A DNA stretch of 64,000 nt from Dokdonia pacifica. Lineage in GTDB: Bacteria; Bacteroidota; Bacteroidia; Flavobacteriales; Flavobacteriaceae. Below the pieces are notes generated by a model that saw nothing but the letters and a program-made list of their open reading frames with translations, was not told the origin of the DNA and made no database searches. Shown here one piece after another: positions 10,642 to 20,154 of the stretch (the first letter of the stretch is position 1; every line of letters begins with the position of its first letter). Both the position numbers and the translations under genes were made by a program. The stretch is from NCBI RefSeq assembly GCF_900188275.1, contig NZ_FZNY01000003.1, forward strand, positions 248,001 through 312,000, read 5' to 3'.

Positions 10642-11850
10642 ATGTCAATATTACGCGGTAAAAAAGTACTTTTAGGTGTTACCGCTGGCATAGCCGCATA
10701 CAAAAGCGCCACTTTAGTAAGAGCATTTATTAAAGCTGGCGCTTCTGTGCAAGTAGTTATGACAGAAAAAGCAAAGGATTTTGTAACACCCCTCACACTA
10801 TCTACACTTTCAAAAAACCCTGTTCATAGTTCTTTTACAAAAGAAGAAGATGATAATGCCGTTTGGACAAATCATGTAGAATTAGGATTATGGGCTGACC
10901 TTATGGTGATTGCACCAGCCACAGCAAATACACTTTCTAAAATGTCTAATGGTACTTGCGATAATCTATTATTAGCTACGTACCTAAGTGCAAAATGTCC
11001 TGTATACTTTGCACCAGCTATGGATCTTGATATGTATATCCATCCTTCCTCTAAAGAAAGTTTTGAAAAGCTTACTTCATACGGAAATATTATGATAGAA
11101 GCTACAAGCGGAGAATTAGCGAGTGGCTTAGTAGGTCAAGGAAGAATGGCAGAACCAGAAGATATTGTACGATTTATAGAGACTCAAATGCAAGAAAAAC
11201 TCCCCTTACGAGGTAAACGTGTAGTCATTACTGCAGGACCTACCTATGAAGCTATAGACCCTGTACGTTTTATAGGAAATCATAGTAGTGGAACTATGGG
11301 AGCTGAGCTCGCATACAGAGCTGCCGAATTAGGAGCTTCTGTAGATTTAATTTTGGGACCTAGCGCCTTAAAAGTCGAACATGATCTTATCACTGTTCAT
11401 TCTGTGGTTTCTGGAGATGATATGTATGAAGCTGTACATCAAGTGTATGAGCAATGTGATATTGCCATCGCTTCTGCTGCTGTAGCCGATTATAAACCAT
11501 CACACGTAGCTGACGAGAAAATAAAAAAGAATGATGATACGTTTACCATCCATCTGGTAAAAACAAAAGATATTCTTGCTTCTATGGGTGAAAAAAAACA
11601 AGGACAATTCCTTGTGGGGTTTGCCTTAGAGACTCAAAATGAGCAAGAAAATGCGCTAAAAAAATTAAAAAAGAAGAATTTAGATGCAATTGTTTTAAAT
11701 TCGCTTAGAGATAAAGGTGCTGGCTTTAAGACCAAAACCAATAAAATTACGTTTATAGACAAAGATGGCTCACCTACTTCTTATGATTTAAAATCAAAAA
11801 AAGAAGTTGCTGTAGATATTTTTGACCAGATACTTATAAAAACGACATGA
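10642..11850 (+). CDS. coaBC: bifunctional phosphopantothenoylcysteine decarboxylase / phosphopantothenate-cysteine ligase CoaBC
   Basis: 402 residues. The N-terminal flavoprotein half (1-185) makes 4'-phosphopantetheine; the C-terminal half (190-402) joins cysteine to phosphopantothenate, in coenzyme A synthesis. Visible are GVTAGIAAYKS (FMN loop), the active-site His in NHVELG, ITAGPTYE at the start of the ligase, and the EKIKK lysine loop. Two positions differ from E. coli Dfp: PAMN reads PAMD, and the Cys of ACGDIGPGRM is Ser in ASGLVGQGRM. I believe both are common in Bacteroidota. The stop overlaps the next ATG by 4 bp. Confidence 0.95.
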   Translation: MSILRGKKVLLGVTAGIAAYKSATLVRAFIKAGASVQVVMTEKAKDFVTPLTLSTLSKNPVHSSFTKEEDDNAVWTNHVELGLWADLMVIAPATANTLSKMSNGTCDNLLLATYLSAKCPVYFAPAMDLDMYIHPSSKESFEKLTSYGNIMIEATSGELASGLVGQGRMAEPEDIVRFIETQMQEKLPLRGKRVVITAGPTYEAIDPVRFIGNHSSGTMGAELAYRAAELGASVDLILGPSALKVEHDLITVHSVVSGDDMYEAVHQVYEQCDIAIASAAVADYKPSHVADEKIKKNDDTFTIHLVKTKDILASMGEKKQGQFLVGFALETQNEQENALKKLKKKNLDAIVLNSLRDKGAGFKTKTNKITFIDKDGSPTSYDLKSKKEVAVDIFDQILIKTT

Positions 11851-12734
11851 GAACACTTATCGCAATCTTTGTAATTTTATGTTCGCTATCCGTACAAGCA
11901 CAAGAGCTTAATGCGGTAGTGATTATTAATGCAGAACAAACTGGAAAAGCAGAACTTCAAGTTTTTAGAACGTTAGAAAGATCGCTTACTGAGTTTATCA
12001 ATAACACAAAGTGGACCGATAGAAGATATAAACAACAAGAGCGTATTGATTGCTCGTTTAATATTATTGTTCAAGAAGTAAACTCTGATGCTTTTAAAGC
12101 AAGTATTCAGGTACAATCATCTCGTCCAGTATTTAATTCAAATTACGATAGTCCTGTTTTTAACTTTAATGACAGAGATTTTGATTTTGAATATGTAGAA
12201 TTCCAACCGCTTATTTTTAATCCTAATAACTTTGATTCTAACTTAGTTTCTGTGATTTCTTATTATGTCTATACTATATTGGGATATGATAGTAATACGT
12301 TTCAGCTTAATGAAGGCGATAAGTATTTTCAAATTGCAAAGCAAATAGTAACCACAGCACAAGGAAGCAACAATAGAGGTTGGAGACCACAAGACGGACC
12401 ACAATCACGTTACAGATTAAATGAGGATTTATTATCTCCTAATTTTAGAGATTTTAGTAGTGTACTATATGATTACCACCGCGAAGGAATGGATATTATG
12501 GCAGACGATGCTAAAAAAGGAAAAAAAGCTGTAATGGATGCTATTGGTAAGATGAAGGTCATGTATAATAAGCGTCCTAATAACTTTTTAAACCGTGTGT
12601 TTTTTGATTCAAAAGCAGAAGAAATAGCGTCTATGTTTTCTGGAGGGCCACAACTTCCTATTACAGACTTATTAACGACACTTAATCGTATCGCACCTAC
12701 AAAGTCTACATTCTGGAGGCAGATTTCTTTTTAA
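11847..12734 (+). CDS. porD: DUF4835 family protein, type IX secretion/gliding component PorD
   Basis: 295 residues with a signal peptide ending in VQAQ (about 19). The motifs ELNAVVIINAEQ, TDRRYKQQERIDC, RPVFNSNYDSPVFNFNDRDF and the C-terminal PTKSTFWRQISF are typical of DUF4835, the family named PorD in type IX secretion and gliding systems. It is expected in the periplasm. Its ATG overlaps the coaBC stop (ATGA). In many flavobacteria recN follows this gene; here recN is about 46 kb away. The family call is firm, the exact role comes from the family literature. Confidence 0.82.
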   Translation: MRTLIAIFVILCSLSVQAQELNAVVIINAEQTGKAELQVFRTLERSLTEFINNTKWTDRRYKQQERIDCSFNIIVQEVNSDAFKASIQVQSSRPVFNSNYDSPVFNFNDRDFDFEYVEFQPLIFNPNNFDSNLVSVISYYVYTILGYDSNTFQLNEGDKYFQIAKQIVTTAQGSNNRGWRPQDGPQSRYRLNEDLLSPNFRDFSSVLYDYHREGMDIMADDAKKGKKAVMDAIGKMKVMYNKRPNNFLNRVFFDSKAEEIASMFSGGPQLPITDLLTTLNRIAPTKSTFWRQISF

Positions 12735-12807
12735 GAAAAACTTACTTATTTATATTTAGAAAATAATTTTTAAAGATTATTACTTAACCATTTAATTCTT
12801 TCAATTT

Positions 12808-13212
12808 ATGAAAATCAAATACTTTCTTTTAATTGCTATTAGTATGATTACTTTAAATTCTGTCAACGCACAGAAGGTTAAGTTTAAAGGAGAAAAAGTA
12901 CTTCTAGATGGTGAAGAAGTGTTTAAGTTTGATAGAAAAGGTTTGGGAACCGAAATATCTATATTCTCTCTAGAAAATAACGATGAGATCATTTATATGT
13001 CATCAAATGAAAATGGTACAAGAGGGTATTATGATGATGATTATGTAGTGTTAAATTTTTTTGAACAAAGAGTGAAATTCGAATCTGATAGGTTAAGATC
13101 TAATTGGAAAAAACTATTGACTATATTATTTAAAGAACAAGTAATAAATGAAAATGGAATAATAAACGTAGATAAATTAAATAAATTTGCTTCTAAATAT
13201 TCCAGATACTAA
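12808..13212 (+). CDS. hypothetical secreted protein
   Basis: 134 residues. The signal peptide MKIKYFLLIAISMITL ends at NSVNAQ. The mature part starts KVKFKGEKVLLDGEEVFKFD and contains several short beta-like stretches followed by a helical C-terminus. I do not recognise the family. It lies between porD (73-bp gap) and the convergent monooxygenase gene (12-bp gap), so it may be the last gene of the bamD-porD transcription unit or separate. Confidence 0.65.
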   Translation: MKIKYFLLIAISMITLNSVNAQKVKFKGEKVLLDGEEVFKFDRKGLGTEISIFSLENNDEIIYMSSNENGTRGYYDDDYVVLNFFEQRVKFESDRLRSNWKKLLTILFKEQVINENGIINVDKLNKFASKYSRY

Positions 13213-13224
13213 GAAGTTATGATT

Positions 13225-13521
13225 TCAATCTAAACTCGCTAGTTTATCAACACTCCAAGCTTCAGGTTTATCTGAAAACATGGGTTTTGTTTTTGCCCAA
13301 ACCCCTTTAAATAATGTTGAGTGACGATAGTCGTTTAAGGCATCGGCAGTATCCCAATAACTATAGGTGAAGAAAATGCAAGGATCATTTTGATCTCTAT
13401 ACAATTCTAAAAATTGACAACCAGGAAAAGCTCTTATCTGCTCTTTTACCTGTTCAAAATTCGTTAAAAATGTAGGTATTTCGCTTTCGCGAAAGCGCAT
13501 TTTGACAATTCGTACTAGCAT
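13225..13521 (-). CDS. antibiotic biosynthesis monooxygenase (ABM) domain protein
   Basis: 98 residues, a single ABM/dimeric alpha-beta barrel domain. Typical segments are the N-terminal strand MLVRIVKMRF, FLTNFEQVKEQIRAFPGCQFLELYRD, and FTYSYWDTADALNDYRHSTLFKGVW. Members include small quinol monooxygenases and heme-degrading or redox proteins; the substrate here is unknown. Its ATG overlaps the stop of the upstream SAM hydrolase by one base (TAATG), so they are coupled. The palindrome at 13482-13497 encodes Arg-Phe-Arg-Glu-Ser near the N-terminus. Confidence 0.82.
   Translation of the reverse strand: MLVRIVKMRFRESEIPTFLTNFEQVKEQIRAFPGCQFLELYRDQNDPCIFFTYSYWDTADALNDYRHSTLFKGVWAKTKPMFSDKPEAWSVDKLASLD
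13482..13497. repeat. CGCTTTCGCGAAAGCG palindrome inside ABM gene
   Basis: A perfect 16-bp copy in codons 9-13 of the minus-strand ABM gene, read in a different frame (RFRES) from the usual AFAKA. Confidence 0.88.
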
Positions 13522-14354
13522 TAATCTTCAAAGTTTATCGTAATAGCATCGCGATAGTCTAATCCAAAAAGACTAGCGGCACTTCCTACTGTAGTTGGAT
13601 TGCTCTTATAAATAGCAAGTTCTATATAATCACCCGAATTAAAAATGGCAAGCTTCTTACCTTCCTCTTCGCGTTTATGTTTTTCTAATGAAAAATTAAT
13701 AGCTTCGCTATAAGACTTATGTATTTTTGAAATCTGAGTACGTCTTGCTTCTATCTTAAATGGACGCCCTTTTCCGATATCTTCAAATAATTTACGTGTA
13801 ATATTACTCACAACATTGCCATAATTATCTACATAAATTACATTTCCTATAATCTGTTTTTGAGACTTATTAACAACCGGCTGAATGCCTGTAAGCGGTT
13901 TTATCTCAGAAATAGGCTTTCCGATCACGCCTAAGGTACCACCTCGAGCAATATGACAAGCCGTTTGTACAAATACATCCAGCACTGTGAAATTTGTGAT
14001 AATTCTGTTGTGAATATTAATCTCTACCATCTCCTGAGGAACAATATCTCTAGTGATTAAAGAAATGATACCATTATTAGCACATATGAAGTAGTGATTC
14101 TCTAGTTTTACAGCAATATGGTTTGTTTCAGGTGTGAGCTCGCTATCTACCCCTATAATGTGAATACTCCCTTCCGGAAAGTTTTTATAGGCATTCTGTA
14201 TAATATATGCAGCCTCTGTAATATGAAAAGGCGCTATAGAATGTGTAATATCTACAATACGTATATCACTAAGTTCACTATAAATAGCACCTTTTACAGC
14301 ACCTGCAAAGTGATCTTTTTCCCCAAAATCTGTGGTTAATGTGATAATTGCCAT
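13521..14354 (-). CDS. S-adenosyl-L-methionine hydrolase (DUF62, SAM hydroxide adenosyltransferase)
   Basis: 277 residues from ATG 14354, which begins MAIITLTTDFG, the conserved N-terminus of the family; the longer open frame upstream runs through the palindrome at 14377-14391 and is not coding. Further motifs are TDFGEKDHFAGAVKG, DITHSIAPF, and VDNYGNVVSNI in the C-terminal domain. Family members split SAM to adenosine and methionine; halogenases are close relatives but rare. The enzyme is cytosolic and co-transcribed with the ABM gene. Confidence 0.88.
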   Translation of the reverse strand: MAIITLTTDFGEKDHFAGAVKGAIYSELSDIRIVDITHSIAPFHITEAAYIIQNAYKNFPEGSIHIIGVDSELTPETNHIAVKLENHYFICANNGIISLITRDIVPQEMVEINIHNRIITNFTVLDVFVQTACHIARGGTLGVIGKPISEIKPLTGIQPVVNKSQKQIIGNVIYVDNYGNVVSNITRKLFEDIGKGRPFKIEARRTQISKIHKSYSEAINFSLEKHKREEEGKKLAIFNSGDYIELAIYKSNPTTVGSAASLFGLDYRDAITINFED

Positions 14355-14376
14355 ACGTATATATAAAGGAATAGTA

Positions 14377-14391
14377 CGCTTTCGCGAAAGC
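14377..14391. repeat. CGCTTTCGCGAAAGC palindrome, intergenic
   Basis: Lies 23 bp upstream of the SAM hydrolase ATG (minus strand), in the divergent region facing phoH. It is preceded by GTA, and the TATA end on the right is lost. Confidence 0.85.
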
Positions 14392-14535
14392 AAAAACAAC
14401 AACCTTCCCCAAATTGTTTATTATTTTTAATAATACGATAACTCATGAGTAGGTATAGAAGCTCAAAAATTTCGTACTTTGCTTTAACAAATCTAAAATA
14501 ATTTACTGAGGAATCTCATAAAAACTGCTTGCCAT

Positions 14536-15489
14536 TTGAACGAATTAATAATTGAACTTTCAGAAATCAACCCGCGTGAGTTTTTTGGACAACAAAATGC
14601 CAATATAGAATTACTTAAACGCTACTTTCCAAAATTGAAAATTGTTGCTAGAGGAAATAAGATAAAAGCCTATGGTGACGAAGACTTATTAGAAGAATTT
14701 GATAGGCGATTTTCTATGCTTACAGAGCATTTTGGAAAGTATAACAAGCTGGACGAAAATGTCATTGAGCGTGTACTTACTAGTCAAAGTAAAGCCGATT
14801 ATGAAACGTCTAAAGAGAGTGGAGAAACCATTGTACATGGTGTAAGTGGTAAATTGATTAAACCACAAACAGCAAATCAGCGTAAGCTGGTAGAGCTTTC
14901 TAAAAAGAATGATCTAGTATTTGCTATAGGTCCTGCAGGAACAGGAAAAACCTATGTAGGAGTGGCACTTGCTGTAAAAGCACTTAAAGAAAAATCTGTA
15001 AAACGTATTATTCTAACACGTCCAGCGGTAGAAGCAGGAGAGAACTTAGGATTTCTACCTGGTGATATGAAGGAAAAGCTTGATCCGTATATGCAACCGC
15101 TATATGATGCCTTACGTGATATGATCCCGCATGAAAAGTTAGAAAGCTTTATAGAAAAAGGAGTGATTCAAATTGCTCCGATGGCGTTTATGAGAGGACG
15201 TACCTTAGATAATGCATTTGTGATTCTAGATGAGGCCCAAAATACAACGCATGCGCAAATGAAAATGTTTTTAACGCGTATGGGGCGTAGTGCTAAGTTT
15301 ATGATTACAGGCGATCCTGGACAGATAGATTTACCAAGACGTGTTACCAGTGGTCTTAAAGAAGCATTACTTATTCTTAAAAATGTAAAAGGGGTCGGGA
15401 TGCTTTACCTAGACGATAAAGATGTTGTACGTCACCCATTGGTTAAAAAAGTAATTTCTGCCTATAAGGATATTGAGAATAGGAATTAA
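14536..15489 (+). CDS. phoH: PhoH family ATPase
   Basis: 317 residues. Walker A is GPAGTGKT (132-139), Walker B is VILDEAQ (Asp232, Glu233), and the family block RPAVEAGENLGFLPGD is present at about 162-177. The N-terminal 100 residues form the KH-like domain of the YbeZ group. PhoH/YbeZ proteins are cytosolic NTPases linked to RNA processing. The start is TTG at 14536; no ATG in frame gives the complete N-terminal domain. A weak promoter-like TACTTTG lies at 14475. Confidence 0.92.
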   Translation: MNELIIELSEINPREFFGQQNANIELLKRYFPKLKIVARGNKIKAYGDEDLLEEFDRRFSMLTEHFGKYNKLDENVIERVLTSQSKADYETSKESGETIVHGVSGKLIKPQTANQRKLVELSKKNDLVFAIGPAGTGKTYVGVALAVKALKEKSVKRIILTRPAVEAGENLGFLPGDMKEKLDPYMQPLYDALRDMIPHEKLESFIEKGVIQIAPMAFMRGRTLDNAFVILDEAQNTTHAQMKMFLTRMGRSAKFMITGDPGQIDLPRRVTSGLKEALLILKNVKGVGMLYLDDKDVVRHPLVKKVISAYKDIENRN

Positions 15490-15551
15490 TTACACATTCT
15501 ATTCTTGCATTTTAAAATAAAACATACAACTAGATTTATCTACATACAATC

Positions 15552-16496
15552 ATGAATACCATTATAGATACTAATTTTAACTTCCCAGGACAAAAGGATT
15601 TATATAAAGGAAAAGTACGAGAAGTATATACTCTTGATAATGACTTATTGCTAATGGTAGCAACAGATAGATTAAGTGCTTTTGATGTGGTGATGCCTAA
15701 AGGAATCCCATATAAAGGGCAAATCTTAAATCAGATAGCGACCAAGATGATGAAGGATACAGAAGATCTAGTACCTAACTGGCTCGTGGCTACACCAGAT
15801 CCTAATGTGGCTATAGGAAAGCGTTGTGAGCCTTTTAAAGTAGAGATGGTGATACGTGGTTATATGTCTGGGCATGCTGCTCGAGAGTACAAAGCTGGAA
15901 AAAGAATGTTGTGTGGTGTCCCAATGCCAGAGGGAATGAAAGAAAATGATGCATTTCCAACACCTATCATTACACCTGCAACTAAAGCTGAGATGGGTGA
16001 TCATGATGAAGATATCTCTCGTGAAGATATCTTAAAGAAAGGAATTGTTAGTGAAGCAGATTATGTTGTATTAGAAGATTATACACGTAAGTTATTTCAA
16101 AGAGGTTCTGAGATTGCTGCTAGTCGTGGTCTTATACTAGTAGATACTAAGTATGAGTTCGGAAAAACAGCCGATGGAGAGATTGTACTCATTGATGAGA
16201 TTCATACGCCAGATTCTTCTCGTTATTTCTATGCAGAAGGTTATGAAGAACGTCAGGCGAGGGGAGAAGCCCAAAAACAATTATCTAAAGAGTTTGTAAG
16301 ACAATGGCTCATAAGCAATAATTTCCAAGGTTTGGAAGGACAAACCGTGCCAGAAATGTCTGATGAATACATAGCTACCGTGTCTGATCGATATATCGAA
16401 TTATATGAGAATATTACTGGGGAAGCTTTCGCGAAAGCGGATGTATCTAATATAGAAGTCAGAATAGAACAAAATGTATTAAACTATCTTGAGTAG
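15552..16496 (+). CDS. purC: phosphoribosylaminoimidazole-succinocarboxamide synthase PurC
   Basis: 314 residues, the size of the longer Bacteroidota/yeast-like type. The N-terminal [12 protein letters not shown] is the ATP loop, followed by [36 protein letters not shown] and [13 protein letters not shown]. It joins aspartate to CAIR in purine synthesis. The palindrome at 16425-16438 gives EAFAKAD near the C-terminus, where relatives have a helix of equal length. The next gene starts inside its last codons. Confidence 0.95.
   Translation: MNTIIDTNFNFPGQKDLYKGKVREVYTLDNDLLLMVATDRLSAFDVVMPKGIPYKGQILNQIATKMMKDTEDLVPNWLVATPDPNVAIGKRCEPFKVEMVIRGYMSGHAAREYKAGKRMLCGVPMPEGMKENDAFPTPIITPATKAEMGDHDEDISREDILKKGIVSEADYVVLEDYTRKLFQRGSEIAASRGLILVDTKYEFGKTADGEIVLIDEIHTPDSSRYFYAEGYEERQARGEAQKQLSKEFVRQWLISNNFQGLEGQTVPEMSDEYIATVSDRYIELYENITGEAFAKADVSNIEVRIEQNVLNYLE
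16425..16438. repeat. GCTTTCGCGAAAGC palindrome inside purC
   Basis: A 14-bp palindrome in the purC frame, reading AFAKA. Confidence 0.88.
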
Positions 16497-17139
16497 GAGC
16501 TTTTGTGCATATAAAAAATACCTGTTAGCACTGTGTGTTTCAGTTACTTTTTGTTATGTTTCCTGCAATGAAAAAAAAGAAAGTACAACTCAAAAACAGT
16601 TAGATACCTCCATACTTAAAGAATATGATGTTGAGTTTCTAAATTCAACAGTTTGGTTACCTCCTAATTATGAGAAGCTAACGTACGAAGCGATTTTTGA
16701 ACTAGCAAAAGTTAGTGATGATCGTTTTGTGAATACGTTACTACAATCCTCAAAAGAGTATAGGGATAAAGAAGAGAAACCTGTGTTCTTTAGGGATGAA
16801 CTGATGCCTAGTAATTTTATAGCAATTTATCCTAGACCTTATTTAGCATTAACCAAAGAGGCAGCATCCTATTATATAAGCGATTTTGCTGCTACGATGA
16901 AAAGGGAAGACCAACAGTATGGTCGAACTTCTGAAATTATAGAAAAACGTATTAAGAATTTTAGAGGGCATAAAATGGTAAAACTAAAAGTAAAACAAGA
17001 GTTTGCTTTTAAAAATAATCATCATTTTATGCAGTATTTTATAAGTAGTGATATCCGATCATTTATGATCATCCATATTGATGTTCTTAATAATGACTAT
17101 GAATTAAACTTTAAAGAACTTTCTTTAAAAAGTAATTAA
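16489..17139 (+). CDS. hypothetical lipoprotein
   Basis: 216 residues. The TTG at 16489 overlaps the purC stop by 8 bp and gives a signal peptide ([18 protein letters not shown]) with a lipobox Cys. The mature protein starts NEKKEST and has a central [15 protein letters not shown] segment. It resembles the many surface or periplasmic lipoproteins of flavobacteria, and I cannot name a family. It is coupled to purC by position only; there is no obvious functional link. Confidence 0.65.
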   Translation: MSRSFCAYKKYLLALCVSVTFCYVSCNEKKESTTQKQLDTSILKEYDVEFLNSTVWLPPNYEKLTYEAIFELAKVSDDRFVNTLLQSSKEYRDKEEKPVFFRDELMPSNFIAIYPRPYLALTKEAASYYISDFAATMKREDQQYGRTSEIIEKRIKNFRGHKMVKLKVKQEFAFKNNHHFMQYFISSDIRSFMIIHIDVLNNDYELNFKELSLKSN

Positions 17140-17145
17140 TCCATT

Positions 17146-19386
17146 TTATTTTGTGTCGATAAAACGAGTATTAGAAATATCTTTTTCTGAGTATAACTTG
17201 GTAAGTGCATCAAATAGGCGTTGCATTTCAATAGGTTTCCATAAGAAACCATCAAATAGATCTGCAAACTCGTCTTTATTTGCAGAAGTAACATCGGCTG
17301 TTAATGCAAAAATGGGTGTATGTTGATTTAAATTTTCTGTAGATCTGATGATACGTGTAGCATCAAAACCATTCATTTCAGGCATATGAATATCCATTAG
17401 AATAAAATCTACTTTAAACTCATGTGCTTGAACAATAGCTTGTTTTCCGTTTTTTACACGTTTTATAGAAATACCCCACTTGTTGAGTAGTTGTCGCATC
17501 ACCAGTGCATTAATCTCATTGTCTTCGGCTAGGATAGCTGTTTTATTTTGTAACGACTTAAACATCTCCTTGTCCATATGAACAGGTGCTTCAGATTTTT
17601 TAAATTCAAGTTCAAATTTAAATACAGATCCTTCGCCTTCTACACTATCTATAGATATGGTGCTTCCGTGTAGCTCTATTAATTTTTTTACAATAGAAAG
17701 ACCTAATCCAGTGCCTCCATCATTTCGAGTCATAATAGATTTAGGCATATAAAAACTCTCAAAAAGCTTTTCCTTTTCTGCTGCAGGAATACCAATCCCG
17801 GTATCTTTTACTTTAAATAATAGACGGTCATTTTCTTTTCCTATAGTAGTTGTGTCTACACTAATTTCTACAGCGCCTTTTTCAGTAAATTTGATAGCGT
17901 TACTTACTAAATTTCCTATAATTTGGAATAATTTAGTTTCATCTATTTCATAGCTATTGGCTACAGTATCTGCTATATTTAAATCTAAAGTAATGCCTTT
18001 GTCTTCAGCAAGACTTACATAGGTTTGCTGTATATTACACAATACCTCCTTGAATTTTACAGGATGTTTTTCTAAATCCATTTTATTGGATTCTAACTTT
18101 GAAAAATCAAGAATATCATTGATAATATGCATAAGATGATTTGCAGAAAACCGTAGTGATGTAAGTAATTTTTTTTCTTCCTCATCAGATCGTTCTCTTA
18201 GTAAAGAGATAATACTGGTTACTGCATTTAAAGGAGTTCTAATCTCATGACTCATCGCCGATAGGAAATTTTGCTTCATTGAAGCTTCTTGTTCTGCACG
18301 TTCTTGTTTTGCAGCAATTTCGGCTTTTTGTCTTTCTAATTTTGCTTCGTTTTCTTTAGACTGTATTTTAGAAATACGTTCATAATTCTCAATTACTTTG
18401 AGTGTTTGAGAATTTAAAGCGGCATCTTTTTCTTGGATATAATTTTCTAAGTATTGTAATGAAATCGCTGCATTTCCTTCTTCTTTATAAATGGTATACA
18501 TAAAGTGATAACATTTATATTTCATGATAGAGAGATTATTTTTGGTGCTTATATCAATAGCAGCGAGTAGGCACTCTTTTGCCATTTCTCTCTTTCCAAT
18601 TTTTATAAAGAGCTTTGCCATTTTATTATGGCACATAGCAATAGCAAATTGATCTCCTACTTCTTCATGAATAGCTAAAGCTTCTTCGAAGTCTTTTAGT
18701 GCTTCGTCATATCGTTCTAGATATGTTAATACTTTAGCACGGCCATAAATGGCAAAAGCATATCCGCGTCTATCTTTAGTTTCTATTTTTATAGCAACAG
18801 ATAACTCTATGATTTCTAATGCTTCTTTTATTTCTCCTCTTTTAAGTAAGATTCCTGAAAGGGGATTATAGGCATTAGACTCTAGGTTTTTGTCACTAAC
18901 ATCTTTAGCACAGGTAATCGCATTTTTATATGCCAGAATAGCACTTTCTTGATCTCCTAAAACTTCATATATGGTTCCGAGTGTTTTATGAGTTCTAGAT
19001 TCATTATGCTTATCGTCGTGTTTACGGAATATGGTAAGACAATCAATAAGATGAAACATCCCTAAATGGTAATTATTCGTCTTATAGTAAACGCCTGCGA
19101 TGTTATATTTGGCTTTAGCGATGCCTAACTCATCATTGTCTTTTTTAAAATGAGTGATGGCTTCTTCAGACATTTCAATGGCTTTTTGATTGTCTGCACT
19201 AACCATATGAAATAAAGCAAGCTTGCTTAAGCTACTCCCTATGAGAGAAGAATCATTAAGGATTCTACTTTTTTTGAGTGCTTCTTGGGCAAGTTCTATA
19301 CTGTGGTGCATATTTTCACCACGTAATGCATAAGCCTTATCGAGAAGCTCAATGACCTCTTTGGTTGATTGTGTATCTTTATTCAT
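17146..19386 (-). CDS. TPR-containing hybrid sensor histidine kinase with receiver domain
   Basis: 746 residues. The order is: about eight tetratricopeptide repeats (1-320), a coiled coil rich in Lys, Glu and Gln (325-370), HisKA with His380 in SHEIRTPLNAV, a HATPase_c domain (N box ETKLFQIIGNLVSNAIKF, G boxes DTGIGIP and GGTGLGLSI), and a receiver domain with Asp665 in LMDIHMPEMNG. There is no signal peptide or membrane helix, unlike most TPR kinases of Bacteroidota, which have a periplasmic sensor. It probably senses a cytosolic or partner-protein signal through the TPRs. No separate response regulator is adjacent. Confidence 0.9.
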   Translation of the reverse strand: MNKDTQSTKEVIELLDKAYALRGENMHHSIELAQEALKKSRILNDSSLIGSSLSKLALFHMVSADNQKAIEMSEEAITHFKKDNDELGIAKAKYNIAGVYYKTNNYHLGMFHLIDCLTIFRKHDDKHNESRTHKTLGTIYEVLGDQESAILAYKNAITCAKDVSDKNLESNAYNPLSGILLKRGEIKEALEIIELSVAIKIETKDRRGYAFAIYGRAKVLTYLERYDEALKDFEEALAIHEEVGDQFAIAMCHNKMAKLFIKIGKREMAKECLLAAIDISTKNNLSIMKYKCYHFMYTIYKEEGNAAISLQYLENYIQEKDAALNSQTLKVIENYERISKIQSKENEAKLERQKAEIAAKQERAEQEASMKQNFLSAMSHEIRTPLNAVTSIISLLRERSDEEEKKLLTSLRFSANHLMHIINDILDFSKLESNKMDLEKHPVKFKEVLCNIQQTYVSLAEDKGITLDLNIADTVANSYEIDETKLFQIIGNLVSNAIKFTEKGAVEISVDTTTIGKENDRLLFKVKDTGIGIPAAEKEKLFESFYMPKSIMTRNDGGTGLGLSIVKKLIELHGSTISIDSVEGEGSVFKFELEFKKSEAPVHMDKEMFKSLQNKTAILAEDNEINALVMRQLLNKWGISIKRVKNGKQAIVQAHEFKVDFILMDIHMPEMNGFDATRIIRSTENLNQHTPIFALTADVTSANKDEFADLFDGFLWKPIEMQRLFDALTKLYSEKDISNTRFIDTK

Positions 19387-19576
19387 TGGTTAAGTAGCAA
19401 TAAAGCGCTAGTACATAAATACTATCAATACATGGAGGGTACTATATTGATAACCAAGACAAATATACTTTTTTTAATTCTTTAAAAACTTTATTTGTAG
19501 GTATTTTCTTATTTTTTATTGCTGTTTAACAGTAGCAATATATGTTGGTGTTCGTTTTAAAAATAATCATATATAA

Positions 19577-19605
19577 AAAGAGGTTATCAATTAGATAACC
19601 TCTTT
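19577..19605 (-). terminator. intrinsic terminator downstream of the acidic lipoprotein pair
   Basis: A perfect 12-bp inverted repeat (19577-19588 / 19594-19605) with loop AATTA. A second hairpin, 10-bp arms at 19613-19622 and 19627-19636, lies between it and the gene end at 19657. Both are in the right place for minus-strand termination. Confidence 0.7.
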
Positions 19606-19656
19606 AAAATATAATTTAAATCGATAGATTTAAATTAATTGTCGGGGCGTTATTTG

Positions 19657-20151
19657 TTAACTTCTTTCAAATACAACTACGTCTATTCCTCCATTTCCTC
19701 CACTTATATCTCTAAGTTCTATACGATTTTCTGTAATAGATATGATATCCCAATCATCATTTAAATCTTCAAAATCATTTGATTGAGAAACAGGGAAGGA
19801 AATATTAAAATCGATGTCATCATCATCAGAACTATCATCATCACTACTACTATTACTGTCATCAGTGATAGACCAAGTACCTGTTAGCGTATTTGTACCA
19901 TTGGTAGCTGTTAATACACCTTCGCTTCCAAAGTCAAACGTATAGCCATTAAAATCTGATGTTTCATCCTGTCCAGAATCATTAAAGTTGGTAATGATCC
20001 AAGTTCCTGTGTTTGCAATACTTTGTGCTTCCATGATTTGAGCATCCGTGTTATTACTGCTATTGCTATTATCATCGGTAGTACAACTTTGTAAAGCTAT
20101 CATACCTATAAGGAAGAAAGTACCAATAAATAATTTATTCAGTGTTTTCAT
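19657..20151 (-). CDS. small acidic lipoprotein, single lipocalin-like module
   Basis: 164 residues with lipobox LQSC (Cys23). After a Ser/Asn/Asp-rich linker comes one beta-rich module: GTWIITNFNDSG, GYTFDFGSEGVLTATNG, LTGTWSI, an Asp/Ser run (SDDDSSDDDD), and the end DDWDIISITENRIELRDISGGNGG. The same module forms the C-terminus of the upstream gene (20155-21690), where the end reads DDWDIISVTETQVELQDVSGGNGG. The two genes are 3 bp apart, so one operon. Family members are often labelled lipocalin-like. The acidic runs could bind calcium, which is inference. Confidence 0.75.
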   Translation of the reverse strand: MKTLNKLFIGTFFLIGMIALQSCTTDDNSNSSNNTDAQIMEAQSIANTGTWIITNFNDSGQDETSDFNGYTFDFGSEGVLTATNGTNTLTGTWSITDDSNSSSDDDSSDDDDIDFNISFPVSQSNDFEDLNDDWDIISITENRIELRDISGGNGGIDVVVFERS

Positions 20152-20154
20152 AAT

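Noticed and set aside
14355-14402. N-terminal extension of the SAM hydrolase frame
   Set aside because: It runs through the palindrome at 14377-14391, and the conserved family N-terminus (MAIITLTTDFG) begins at 14354.
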